Shown one piece after another: positions 24,072 to 34,439 of a stretch of DNA of 64,000 bases. The notes below the pieces were generated by a model that saw nothing but the letters and a program-made list of their open reading frames with translations, was not told the DNA's origin and ran no database searches. Source of the DNA: Bryum argenteum (taxonomy: Eukaryota; Streptophyta; Bryopsida; Bryales; Bryaceae); NCBI GenBank assembly GCA_037043015.1, contig CM073321.1, positions 625,001 through 689,000 of the forward strand, in the 5' to 3' direction. The first letter of the stretch is position 1, and each line of letters starts with the position of its first letter. A program made the translations under genes and the position numbers.

Positions 24072-24083
24072 GCTCTGATACCA
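24072..24083 (-). promoter_or_regulatory. Primer-binding site of E-D
   Basis: GCTCTGATACCA, complement of the initiator tRNA-Met PBS, adjacent to the 5' LTR. Confidence 0.94.
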
Positions 24084-24085
24084 AG

Positions 24086-25586
24086 TGTCGCGACCCTAAT
24101 TACTCCAACTCATTTTTTTCTTCTTAGTGAGCCTTACTTGGTAGCGGAATCTCGGCTCACTTAGTTGGTAGCAACCGGCCACGACTTTGCTAACACTGCA
24201 CATACCAAGTACACACAATGTTAGCACCAATTCTAGTCAAGGTGTCCAACCCACCTTGACTCCCCCAACTCATTACCCGGAACCCGTAAACCGGAACTCC
24301 CACAAAACACATGGGCATGCCACTTGGTGGCACGGGGCGGCCTTCCACACATGTCCAAGCTCCCAAGGGTGCTACTAATCACCCCCGGAGCTAACCGCCC
24401 GTATCCATTTTCCAACTTCCCACTAGTCCCCCTTCCACTCTTGTCTCTCACTTCGTTTGGGACATTGCCGGAAATCCTCCCGGAATCCGGCACTAGTTTT
24501 CCAGGGGACTAGTTTGGAGCGGGACTCTTTCCACCCCAATGTTGCGGGATGCTCAAGAGCATCCCACATTGCCCAAGGTGTAGGAGTGAGGCTTCATTTC
24601 CATGCCTCACCCTTTTGAGCCATTCCCGGTTACTCCCGGGAACCGGCACTACTTATCACAGGGACTAACTTGAAGAGGGACACTTCCCAATCCCATGTTT
24701 AGAGATGCTCCAAAGCACTCTCCATTTTCCACAAGGTGCGAGAGTGAGGCCCCATCCCAAGCCTCACCCCTTGGAGCCACCCCGGCTCCTCAACGCACCA
24801 TGTGCAAGTGAGGAGGGAGACCATCCCTCCTCATAGTACTCTCTGGAGTCTTCCGTAGGCCCCCCTTTCTTGTGTTGAGGGGCCTTCCGTGACACACTTT
24901 TGTTTTGGAAGACCACCCGTTTTTGTCTTAGTCTCAAAAACGGGCCGTATCTTCTTCTCGGGCTAACGTTTAGCTCAGTTATCCAAATGGGACGTGCGAG
25001 CCCATTTTCGACATCTACTCTTTGAGTGGATGTCGATGGACTCCTCACCTGTCCCAATCAAAGCTTTCATGTGGGAGCTATGCTCCTCTGGACATTCGGG
25101 AGTCCCGAGAGGCAGCAGTCTCGGAGTCACGAAGTCCCGATGCTTTGGAGAGCCATATCTCTCAAAGCATTGCTTTGCTCCTCACGAGCCTTAGCATTTT
25201 GGAAAGCTCTTGTTTAGAGCTTTCCAAAGACATGCAACATGCTGCCATCCAAGAAGGACGACATTTTGAGTCCCGAAAGGCAACACTCCCGAGTCCCGGA
25301 GAGTCCCGGAGTGTTCCGGAACGCGCTCCAACTTTGGAGAGTCATATCTCATGACTCACAACTCCAAATCGCGCGTTCTTTGGACCTATGGGTGCGTGCT
25401 TGAACAAGGTTTCCAACCATGTAAAGCACACCACCATGTTTGTCCCAAACACGACGCCATTGCGTGCTGTTTGCTCAGGACTCCCCTTGGTCACTTCACC
25501 TTGTCTCGTGCCAAGCCCGAGGCGTCACTCCCGGGGTCCTCTTGGCTCACCACGGTGTTCGGGCATCCTTTGGAAAGGGATGTGAC
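24086..25586 (-). repeat. 5' LTR of E-D (about 1.5 kb)
   Basis: Plus-strand reading begins TGTCGCGACCC and stops at GGGATGTGAC, one base short of the canonical end, where it joins another LTR in opposite orientation. Confidence 0.88.
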
Positions 25587-26753
25587 TTTGGTAGTGTTGC
25601 CTTTCAGGACTCAATGTGTCGACCTTCGTGGAGGGCGGCATGTTGCATGTTGATGGAAAGCTATTGACAAGGGCAATAGTTTAGGAGATATGGCTCCTCA
25701 AAGTGGTCGGGACTTCGGGACTCGAGAATGTTGCCTCCCGGGACACCGAATATTTCGAGGGGCATATCTTCCTTAGGACAGACCCGATTGAGGCAAGTAG
25801 GTAGTCCATCAATATCTACTCAAAGAGTAGATGTCGAAAATGGGCTTGCACGTCCCATTTGGATACCTGAGCTAGGAGCTAGCCCGAGGAGAAGTTACGG
25901 CCCGTGTTTGAGACTAAGACAAAAACGGGTGGTCTTCCAAAATCAAAGTGTTTCACGGAAGGCCCCTCAACACAAGAAAGGGGGGCCTACCGAAGACTCC
26001 AGAGAGTACTATGAGGAGGATGCTCTCACTCCTCACTTGCACATGGTGCCTTGTGGAGCCAGGGTGGCTCCAAGGGGTGAGGCTTGGGATGGAGCCTCAC
26101 TCCCGCACCTTGTAGAAAGTAGAGAGTGCTTTGGAGCATCTCTAAACATGGGGTTGGGAAGTGTCCCTCTCCAAGTTAGTCCCCGTGATAAGTAGTGCCG
26201 GTTCCCGGGAGTGACCGGGAATGGCTCAAGAAGGTGAGGCATGGAAAGGAAGCCTCACTCCTACATCTTGGGCATTGTGGGATGCTCTTGAGCATCCCGC
26301 AACATTGGGTTGGAAAGAGTCCCGCTCCAAACTAGTCCCCTGGAAAACTAGTGCCGGATTCCGGGAGGATTTCCGGCAATGTCCCAAATGAAGTGAGAGA
26401 CAAGAGTGGAAGGGGGACTAGTGGGAAGTTGGAAAATGGATAAGGGCGGTTAGCTCCGGGGGTGATTAGTAGCACCCTTGGGAGCTTGGACATTTGTGGA
26501 AGGCCGCCCCGTGCCACCAAGTGGCATGCCCATGTGTTGGTGGGAGTTCCGGGTAATGAGTATCCGGTAATGAGTTATGGAGTCAAGGTGGGTTAGACAC
26601 CTCCACTTAGAATGGTGCTAACATTGTGTGTGTGGGCACATGCAAGTGTTAGCAGAGTCGTGGCCGGTTGCTACCAACTAAGTGAGCCGGGATTCCGCTA
26701 CCAGGTAAGGCTTACTAAGAAAAAAAAGAGTTGGAGTAATTAGGGTCGCGACA
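25587..26753 (+). repeat. 5'-truncated LTR, probably the 3' LTR of E-C
   Basis: It starts inside the family LTR (TTTGGTAGTGTTGCC, about 250 bp into the consensus) and runs to the normal end GGGTCGCGACA. It is more diverged than the nested copies. Orientation and position fit the 3' LTR of E-C after a deletion that also removed the E-C 3' region and the edge of E-D. It abuts a foreign gag (E-F) at 26754. Confidence 0.7.
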
Positions 26754-27211
26754 ATGTGCCAGTCTGGATCCCCAAATTCGTCAAACACGGGGTACGGTAT
26801 CTTTGGTAACTTGGCTTGGGCATCAAGACTCCCGGGGTTGTGTGGCACAGTGGGGATTCCCGTAAATACCGCTACTGGTGCCGGTGATGGCATTTCCGTG
26901 GTGCTTGAGCTAGCCGCGGCGTTGTTCCCCTGGGGTATGGTCGCAGACCGTACGGCTTCTGCTGATTCGCCGACGCTCCTTGGCGTAGAGGCAATGACCT
27001 TGGGGGTGGCATTACCTTGGATGTCTTGATATTTTAGTCTAAGGAATTCCAGCTTAGCATTCGTTTCCTCATTAAGAACAGCTGGATCCATCATTTGTTG
27101 TTTCATCTATTGTAGTATCTCTCTGGTCTCATCTTCGTGTTGCACGATTTCCTCTATATCTGCAACTATATTTTCTACGGCTTTTTCCGCGGCGTGTCGT
27201 TTCGATGGCAT
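26754..27211 (-). pseudogene. gag: E-F gag N-terminus (Tat-like Ty3/gypsy)
   Basis: From the ATG at 27211 (MPSKRHAAEKAVENIVADIE) the frame runs through an acidic helix region, a TAG after EILQ, a low-complexity Ser/Ala/Pro linker and LPKIPYPVFDEFGDPDWH, then breaks off at the E-C LTR. The last motif is shared with the longer gag of E-G (LPKIPYLVFDDNVDPDWHV). E-C evidently inserted here. Confidence 0.78.
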
Positions 27212-27277
27212 TTTCCCTCCATGTAGGCTCGTAGCCCAAAGATCTTTTTTTATTTTTTTTCTACCTCAGCACTCGAT

Positions 27278-27294
27278 CTCCGGCATGGTCGCCA
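27278..27294 (-). promoter_or_regulatory. Primer-binding site of E-F (not tRNA-Met)
   Basis: On the minus strand TGGCGACCATGCCGG follows the LTR after a few bases. E-G has TGGCGACCATGCTGGGG at the same place. This resembles the PBS class of plant Tat/Ogre-type elements; the exact tRNA is not assigned here. Confidence 0.6.
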
Positions 27295-27297
27295 AAA

Positions 27298-28074
27298 TGT
27301 TAGCCGGGCACAGGTATGGAGGTGCCCAAGGTGCGGGGAAGGCAGGGGAAGACCAATAATCAGGGTAAGAACCGAGTTTGCGGGCTTCAACCGTGGTTAA
27401 GCGCGGGCCCGGGTAGGTCGTGGCAGCCGTTGATTTGCGGCCGTAATCACTGAGTGATTAGCCCGGCCGGGGGGTCTGTCCAACGAGGCCGTGGTATTGC
27501 TCCGTCGGACCCAGCTCCAGGGTTACAGCCCGCTGCGGCATTCGTCTATGGTGTGACTCCACGGCCACAGTTATTACTCGGGGTGGCGCAGACTCCCGAG
27601 TGGCGGATTGGCGAGGGTGGTTTCACGACCATGTACTGCACACAGAGACACAACTGCTTCGACACAACGACTCTCACGGTGCCGCGGTTGGTTGCAGGAA
27701 CTAGGAGTTAGAATAGAGGCGGAAGGGGGGGAAGAGTGCAAATAGAGTCGGGGTTCAGAGAAGAATTTGACTGAGTCCTGTTTGCATTGAATGTGAGTGC
27801 CAAAAGAGTTACAAAGATCGCGGCAATGCGCTCGTGGCTATCACTACATTTGTGCACTACAGGGAACTGATTATTTTGTAACTCTATCTCTATTTATAAT
27901 AAAACCGAAGCAGCTGCGCTGTTCTTCGGCCTTAACTGCCTGCGTCCGCGGTCTTAATCCCCGTGGTCCTCTGGTCATTGTGTCATTTGCCTCGAGCTCC
28001 GTGGTGGTTGTTAATTCCCTGGTCTCCCCGTGGCTGCTCGTCTTTGGTGATGATACCCGTGGTGGCGGGTAACA
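27298..28074 (-). repeat. 5' LTR of E-F (777 bp)
   Basis: Plus-strand reading starts TGTTAGCCGGG and ends GGCGGGTAACA, giving TGTTA/TAACA inverted ends. On the minus strand a TATA-like TATAAATAGA lies at about 27892-27901. Its minus-strand start (TGTTACCCGCCAC) equals the start of the E-H LTR at 45611, so E-F and E-H are one family. Confidence 0.85.
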
Positions 28075-28689
28075 ACAATACATTGTGCCCGAATTGGAAG
28101 GCCAGCACCGGATTCTCTGTAAGCAGTATAAGGATGCGCGTACCATGGAAGAGGCTGAGACCCGATATTAAGCTATAAGAGCGTGGTGGGCATCTTCGAA
28201 GGCCACCTTCGAAGTTGGTTCAGAACACTTAGGTCATTGGCTTGCGTACTGGCACTTTAGATAGAGACAATGGGGTGGATTTATGGAACTAGTAAGTATA
28301 CAATTTCTTTGCGATATCTTTGCTTATTACATGCTCTACGGTAGCTTCTAAATTGTTATGACAGTACCAAAGAAATTGACATTAACTGTTTCAATAATAT
28401 ATAGTATTAGTTGATTTTTATGTGGATTTATATACTGTGAATATGAATTAAGTACACATCTAAATTATGAATAAAGGCCTAATACGTTTGTAGATTGCTG
28501 GAAAAAAAAAATATTCGGCAGAAAAACTCGCAGATATGCCTTCATGTAATCACTACTAGAAAAATCAGCGTCCAAATCAACACAGAATCGTTGATTTTCT
28601 CTGTTGTTTTGGACGCGTTGATCTGGACATTAATCAACAAAAATATGGTGAAATTTTCTGTTGATTTGGACAAAAAAAATTTTGAAAAA

Positions 28690-28890
28690 AGAAAAAAAAA
28701 AAAAAAAAAAAAAAAAAAATTCCCTGAAAATTTCGGATTGGGAAAGAAAAATTCAGTTGCCACGTGTCCACGGGCCGGGAATTCCGGACAGCCCATTCAC
28801 CCCCCTTGCCGTCGCCCCGGAGGCTCGAACCCCCGTCCTCCCACCTATCGATCGAGTCGCTTACCATCAAGCCACCATCTCATGCACATG
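28690..28890 (-). mobile_element. tRNA-like SINE candidate with T-rich tail
   Basis: On the minus strand an A-box-like GTGGCTTGATGGTAAGC (28859-28875) is followed 26 nt later by a perfect B box GGGTTCGAGCC (28822-28832), the internal pol III promoter of tRNAs and tRNA-derived SINEs. Downstream on the same strand the sequence ends in a long run of T (A run at 28694-28720 on the plus strand). No tRNA cloverleaf is complete. Target duplications were not identified. Confidence 0.5.
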
Positions 28891-28941
28891 TCGTGGCCGG
28901 GAATTGTGTTAAACTTATAAGCTTACAAATCGGTGATATAA

Positions 28942-29310
28942 ACTTCAGCAGACTTTAGGGGCCGTTTAGGCATAGTAAATTAACTTTTTTGAAAAAACTT
29001 CGAACTAGGAAAAGTTTCTTAATGAAGTTAAGTTTTATCTCCAAAAAACGGATTGACATTTAGATTCTCCAATCAAAAGTTATTAACAAAAATCAGAGAG
29101 GGTGTTCGAATTAATTTTTTTAAATCTCCACTTGAACCCCTCTCTGATTTTTGTCCATAACTTTTTATTCGAGGATTGAAATGTCAAACGATGTTTTGGG
29201 GATGAAACTTAACTTCATTGAGAAACTTTTCTTAGTTCAAAATGTTTTCAAAAAAATTAGTTTACTATGCCTAAACGGCCCCTAAAGTCTGCAGAAGTTT
29301 AACCCCTAAA
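28942..29310. mobile_element. Foldback MITE inside CACTA-1
   Basis: Two arms of about 165 bp are imperfect reverse complements. The left arm starts AACTTCAGCAGACTTTAGGG, then GGCCGTTTAGGCATAGTAAA, and the right arm ends with the complement (TTTACTATGCCTAAACGGCC, then CCTAAAGTCTGCAGAAGTT). A short AT-rich centre lies near 29110-29130. The GGGGCCGTTT end resembles Tourist/Harbinger-like MITEs, but the superfamily is uncertain because the target duplication is itself palindromic. Confidence 0.8.
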
Positions 29311-30153
29311 GTGGGAAGGCCCCAAAACTGCCAAAACTGCCCTCTTTCTATGCAAGGCAAACAATTTCAAACTTTGACGTTTTTTCAAGTATGTAACCGT
29401 AAGATCTAGTACTTAACTTGAATATCTATATGTGTACCAAATCTTACATTCAAATTCCTTACCAATTGTGAGATCATAATGTTCAAAGTTGAAAAAAACG
29501 TTTTTTTCCCTTGTTGCAAAATGGGTTTGAAGTTTTTTGTGAGTTTTTGGTGAGCCCAAAAAACCAATTTTTAGAGTAAATTTGAATTGAGGCTCTTCAC
29601 ATTCTTGTTCCTAGGTGAGTTAGGAACATGTCTATGCAATGTTTATCCTCATGCGACCTATAAAATCTAAAGAAATGCTTGAATTTTCACATAGAGGTAT
29701 GCTGAAATTCAAATACAAAGGCCCCTCTTTGATAATAAAAATGGCATGTGACGACTGATTGGATTGAAGATCCAAACGGTAAGATCATGCCTTCAAACCA
29801 TCTTTACATGTACGAAAAAAAAAACTTGAAGAAAAATAAAATCTCAGTTTTTGGTGAATTTTCAAAGTTAATGCGTTTTAATTTATTTTGGGCAGAATTT
29901 GAGAATAAATGAGCATATACCGCAGTCTGGGAATTTTTTGGCAGTTTTCAAATAGTGTTTTCAAACTTTGATCGTGATTATCTCCTAAAGTATAAGGAGT
30001 TTCGTAACATGAAATGACTTTTCCAAAAAGTATTGAAAAACTCTACAACCTGCGAAAGGTTCTAACTTCATGCGAGCTAAATATAGTAAATCAAAGGCTG
30101 ACCAAACTCCAAACGACCCGATTCCACATTAGGGGTTGAAATCACCAAATTCT

Positions 30154-30352
30154 GAAGTTTTGAAGTGCTTTTCCGACATTCACAAGTTTCTATTTCCAAA
30201 TTTTGAAGTGTTTTTTAGATTTTCCAAGTGCTGATTTCATGTTTTGAAGTGTTTTTTTGGCTTTTCCAAGTGTTGATTTCATATTTCGAAGTATTTTTTT
30301 AGGGTTTTCAAGTGCTATTTTCAAATTTTAGAGTGCTTTTTTGATGTTTAAA
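30154..30352. repeat. Degenerate tandem repeat of about 42 bp
   Basis: Four to five units of the form TTTTGAAGTGTTTTT...TTTTCCAAGTGCTGATTTCA near the right end of CACTA-1. Confidence 0.75.
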
Positions 30353-30391
30353 AGATTTCTTTATTAGTTTTCAACTATTTTTTCAGCGATC

Positions 30392-30570
30392 CTAAAGATT
30401 CCAAAAACATTCCTAAAGATTCCTCAAAGATTCCCAAAAGATTCCCAAAAGATTCCCAAACGATTCCCAAACGATTCCCAAAAGATTCCCAAAAGATTCC
30501 CAACAGATTCTTAGAAGATTTACATCAGATTCCAAAAGATTCTAAAAGATTCTAAAAGATTCCAAATTCC
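30392..30570. repeat. 11-bp tandem array
   Basis: Many copies of AAAGATTCCCA and variants (AACGATTCCCA, AAAGATTCTAA), perfect in the middle and degenerate at the edges. Likely part of the CACTA-1 subterminal structure. Confidence 0.85.
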
Positions 30571-32138
30571 AACATAATTTTGTTGATTTGGTCATTGCAC
30601 TATCTAAGTCAACAGAAATTTCTGTTGGTTTCTACAACAATTCAAAAACCTGTTGAAACGGTCAAGCCAGTGTCCCGAGCAACGTAAATGTGTTGATTTT
30701 TTGTTGAATTGGTCACGATTTTCTAGTAGTGAATCTTGCGGAGTCAATCCATAGCAAGTGGCTGCAAGCGTCTAGCAATAAGGGTAGGGATCTCTATGTT
30801 GCAGCCGTTGACGACTACGTTCGGGCATTCCTTCAAGTGGTCGGCTACCATCAATTCCACAAAGGCGGTGCAAGTTGTTCTGGACTATCTGTAGAAGAAC
30901 TTCGTCGGCGCCTTTATACCGCTCAACGTCGTGCCAATCGATCCGGCAATCCATCTTGCCTCAACAAGGCAGTTATGGACTTCCGTGAAGCAGAAGCTTA
31001 CTGTACGCGTGACACCCACTTGGAGGGGGCACAGATTTTTGGTTCCAGAAAACGTAAGGCTGATGTTCTCATTGGTGCTGAAGATGAAACTCATCGACCT
31101 GACACCGTGAGCTACTCACGTCATCGAATAGAGAGAAGAGTCATACGAGCTCTTGCTGAGAATCTCCGTCCTATCCACGAAAAAGATGAAGTTTAGGAGC
31201 AACCGCTGGAACCCCTCGCTTCTCCAAGACCCAGTATTCAGCGCGTCATTGCTATCCAAGAGATGAGAGTGAATGAGCGTCTATGGCACATTGCTCGTTT
31301 GAAAGAATCCTCATCCAAGGCTTGTTGGGGTATTATGGCTAAGACCAGGAAGAAATGCGAATCCCGCATTGTCCAAAACGGGAAGGCGACCGAAGCTCCA
31401 ACTTACATCGGAGTATGGCAACGTCCTCAAGAGGGTCCAAAAAAAGCTGATAAGTTTTTCTTTTGTCCAGACGACATTGAGCGTTGTGTGAAAGGCAGCC
31501 GTCGTAAATGGATTGAGCCGTTCTCTCGGAAACAAGGACGACCGCCTATTCCCTCTATTTGGCCCGTGAAGATTGGGACTAATCTGACAGTGGACGAAAT
31601 AGAGGCGTTAGAGAATGCGGGTTTTCGGCTCCCACAAAAGGAACGCCTTCCTCTCAATCGCACAATCAATACTTCCGTCCCACCGAGAGACTTGTCACAT
31701 ATTACGGTGCCGGACAAGGCTGATGTGTACCCCAAATCACGCAAGTCTAAAGTTCTCCGACGCATCAAGGCTGTGACTCCGAAGCACATGAAGAACATTG
31801 ATTCAGCTCGTGCCATGGAGGCAAAAATACTGGAGGTGACCATGATCTCACAACCTGGTTTTGGATGTACCGTTGCTTTGGAATTGGATTCAGAGTCTAT
31901 CTATAAACTATCTCTAAGTGAGAACCTTGAGTGTTCTTGCCCGGTGTTTAAAAAAACCATAACTAAGTTAGGACGAAAAGGCGAACCGTATAGACATTGC
32001 AAGCACCTATACCTCGTGTTGGTATTGGTATGCAAATTTGATATTGATAGAGACCTCTTTATCCATGCGCCCACCCTAAGTTTCAACGAGGTGAAAAACA
32101 TTCTAGACAGGAAAATCCTAGACCAAGTTAGAGTGTAG

Positions 32139-32639
32139 ACTACCTCAAAGTCACAATACGTAAACCAACATCCACATCTACCCATGCTACATGTTATCCC
32201 TGTAATCGTGTGTTTCACACGTTATTTATCTTCATTTCAGCTTTTTACAAAAGTCAATAAATGTATCCCTATTTACATAAACCTATGAATTGCTTTCCAA
32301 CATTGACTTATGATTTTACAGTTGTAAGATACTAGTCTACTCTGTAAAATTCTTAAATGTCTCTTCACGTTTGCAGAAAGTGGTTTAAGTCCACCTAAGT
32401 TCAGAATTTTTAACCTCATATCCACGGGTTTAGGAACAGTAAACCATGGTAATAAGTCAGGAATATTCAAATATTTTTGAGAATATTCCATAAAAATAGT
32501 AAAATATTATCTTTAGAATTTTTTTTTCTAAAAATACCAATTAACCGCTCAAATTCCTATAATTTTATGGCTCAACGCTCACCGCTCACCGCTCTCCGCT
32601 CACACCGTAGCTACGTCCCTTCATTGCTTTGACGGGCCT
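32139..32639. other. AT-rich 3' flank of the SWIM gene
   Basis: No gene recognised. A short array of CGCTCACCGCT-type units is at 32571-32603, just before the truncated end of E-G. Confidence 0.5.
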
Positions 32640-33142
32640 GGAATATTTGCCGCAAGTGGTCAACATGGTCTTTCATCTGTCCATATACTGTTCCATCATC
32701 TAGGTAAATACGAAAAACCTTTTTAAGTAGGGACGGAATATTAATTCCATGACTCCTGAAATGTCATCGGTGCATTTTTGGCTCCGAATGGCATCCTTTC
32801 AAACTGATAGGGTCCCCACTTGGTAGAAAAGGCCATTTTAATTTTGTCTTGTTCGGCCATGGCAACTTGGTAATACGTTGAAAAGCAATCCAGGAATGAA
32901 TACATCTCGTGTCCGGCAACTTCATCGATGATCTCTTCCATATGTGGTAATGGGTAGTGATCTTTTCTCGTGGCAGCGTTTAGTTTTCAAAAGTCTACGC
33001 AGATACGTAGGGCACCATTCTTTTTTGGTATGATAACCATAGGGGACAATGAGGGGGCAGCGTCAACTAGAGATATGAATTTTGCGCTGAGCAATTTCTC
33101 CAATTCTGTCTTTACTTTGGCAGAGTAGTTTGGATTCATGCG
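32640..33142 (-). pseudogene. pol: E-G reverse transcriptase, N-terminal half
   Basis: Reads AAPSLSPMVIIPKKNGALRI, motif A FLDCFSTYYQVAMAEQDK, motif B MPFGAKNAPMTFQ and the catalytic YLDDGTVYGQMKDHVDHL, so it contains the RT part that the chromoviruses lack. A TGA replaces an expected codon in VDF*KLNAA, and a TAA separates it from the protease ORF at about 33143. The truncation follows LRQIFQ. Confidence 0.87.
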
Positions 33143-34381
33143 TTACCGTCGCTGTTGCACTGGCTGTACGTTAGGCTTCAAGTCGATGGTGTGCTCAGCT
33201 ATGTTTCGAGGTATGCCCTTGAGGTCTTTGTGTGTCCAAGCAAATATGTCCCGAAAATCCTTGAATAATGCCACCGTTGCCTGCTTGATGGCATCAACGA
33301 CGTCGGCGTTGATCTTTACGTACTTAGGTTCTTCATCGCTGCCCAGGTTGACTAACTCGAACTTTTCTTTGGCACCGTTAGTCCATCCAGTGACGACTTG
33401 TTCCTCAAGTGCCTTTGTGGCTGGAGTAGCATTTACCGTGATGCTTTCTTGGAGTTCTTCTGTAAAGCGCGATGGTATCTCTAATGTTTCCTCCTGAGGT
33501 ACGATGCTGGCCAAGTGCATTTCGGCAACAGGGATCAACGAAGGATCTGCGTGGAAGACTAAAGCTTCTTGGTCATGTGTTAGGCCTTTAACCCAATCGG
33601 CTTCGGCTCTATTGCAGATTTGGTCAACTTTAGCCTTGGTAATGCATCTATCCACAATGATCACTATCGTTCTGCCATGGTGGTGTAACCTAATTTGATT
33701 CCGGGCCCAATCGTGCACTGCATTCATATCTCGTAGCCAGAATCTACCGAGTATGATTGGAAAATTGGTAGTATTTGGCATGTCAATGACGACAAAGGTC
33801 GCCGGTGTTGACACGCGATGCGTGGTAATGGATACATTAGCAAGAATCCCTAAGGGTGTAACCGGAGCATCGTTGGCCATCCTTAGAATAAACTGGGCCA
33901 TTTTGGGTGAGGACAATCCGAGCTGTTGACGGAGACCGTCACTCATCACGTTGAAACCGGAGCCTCCGTCTACTAGAACATTGGATAGTTTGTGTGAGCC
34001 TAACCTTAGATGGATCACGGCGGCGTCGGGATCAATGGTGGTGATGTTGTTGTCCACAGTCATCAGTGCTATCGACGTATCGGGCAAGGCTGTCTGTTGC
34101 AAGTACTTTTGCAATTCACGACTAATTTTCAAGAGGCTGGTTATTGTGATACTTACAATTGTATTGTCCAGTACTTGTTGTAAATTGGCACCTGAAGGTG
34201 ACTCCAGATCGTGTTGAATTTGCTGTCGAAGGTTGTGTAGGCGCTCCCAGTATTGTTCTGGGAATGGCTTGCGATGTTCTACCACATGTTCAGGCGCAGC
34301 GGCTTTATACCTCGTGGTGACAGCGGCGGTGGATATCGTAGAAACATTGGTCTCGGTTCCATGTACCTCTATCAACATCAC
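33143..34381 (-). pseudogene. pol: E-G protease and start of RT (412 aa open)
   Basis: The retropepsin active site is VLVDGGSGFNVMSDG at about residues 136-150, the DGG/DSG-type motif of plant Ty3/gypsy proteases, with a partner motif FPIILGRFWLRDMNAV. The C-terminal part leads into RT (RNIAEHTIDLKPNVQPVQQR). It is by far the longest open retroelement frame here. A TAG lies just upstream (PE*AGG), and the gag frame overlaps it, implying a frameshift between gag and pol. Confidence 0.87.
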
Positions 34382-34439
34382 TCCCCCCGCCTATTCGGGT
34401 TGGGTCTTTGGTTGTCCAAAGGCATCGTAATGTTGTTGT

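Larger units (their letters stand above)
17938..25586 (-). mobile_element. E-D: near full-length chromovirus
   Basis: Read on the minus strand: 5' LTR 24086-25586, PBS 24072-24083, gag, protease-like segment, partial RT, RNase H, partial integrase, chromodomain, 3' region, polypurine tract (reverse complement of CTCACCCCCTGC at 19428) and 3' LTR 17938-19427. The left flank is E-C. The 5' LTR lacks its outermost base, and its flank is not E-C, so a deletion has removed the right target duplication. Confidence 0.9.
28551..30731. mobile_element. CACTA-1: non-autonomous CACTA transposon (2181 bp)
   Basis: Terminal inverted repeats CACTACTAGAAAA at the left and TTTTCTAGTAGTG at the right, with the 3-bp target duplication AAT at 28548-28550 and 30732-30734. 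Subterminal regions contain repeated GTTGATTTGGAC / GTTGAATTGGTC motifs in both ends, as expected for transposase-binding arrays. No transposase ORF. It contains a SINE candidate, a foldback MITE and two tandem arrays. It sits in an exon of the SWIM gene. Confidence 0.93.
28075..32138 (+). pseudogene. SWIM zinc-finger gene interrupted by E-F and CACTA-1
   Basis: Exon-like sequence 28105-28291 (MEEAETRY, HLGHWLAYWHF) ends at a GT donor (CTA|GTAAGTAT). An acceptor TTTGTAG at 28493 opens a second exon, which after removal of CACTA-1 (28551-30731, with one AAT copy) continues in phase: MPSCNLAESIHSKWLQAS spans the insertion site. The frame then runs to 32138 with one TAG at about 31194. Near the C-terminus a CXC...CXH SWIM finger is visible (ECSCPVFKK, then YRHCKHLYLVL). 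SWIM fingers occur in FAR1/MULE-type transposases and derived proteins, and NLAE...W motifs fit that group, but no catalytic domain is in view. Stops in exon 1 (TAA, TAG), the E-F LTR on the left and CACTA-1 make it a pseudogene. The parent function is unknown. Confidence 0.75.

Noticed and set aside
28822-28890. A tRNA gene
   Set aside because: A and B boxes are present, but the arms do not pair into a cloverleaf and no anticodon stem is visible, so only a tRNA-derived promoter is claimed.
28495-28958. ORFs with Lys runs at the left end of CACTA-1
   Set aside because: They are read through the A run and the SINE-like sequence. The first part is the SWIM exon out of frame.
30392-30570. CRISPR-like array
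   Set aside because: Repeats of 11 bp are contiguous with no spacers, in a plant transposon end.
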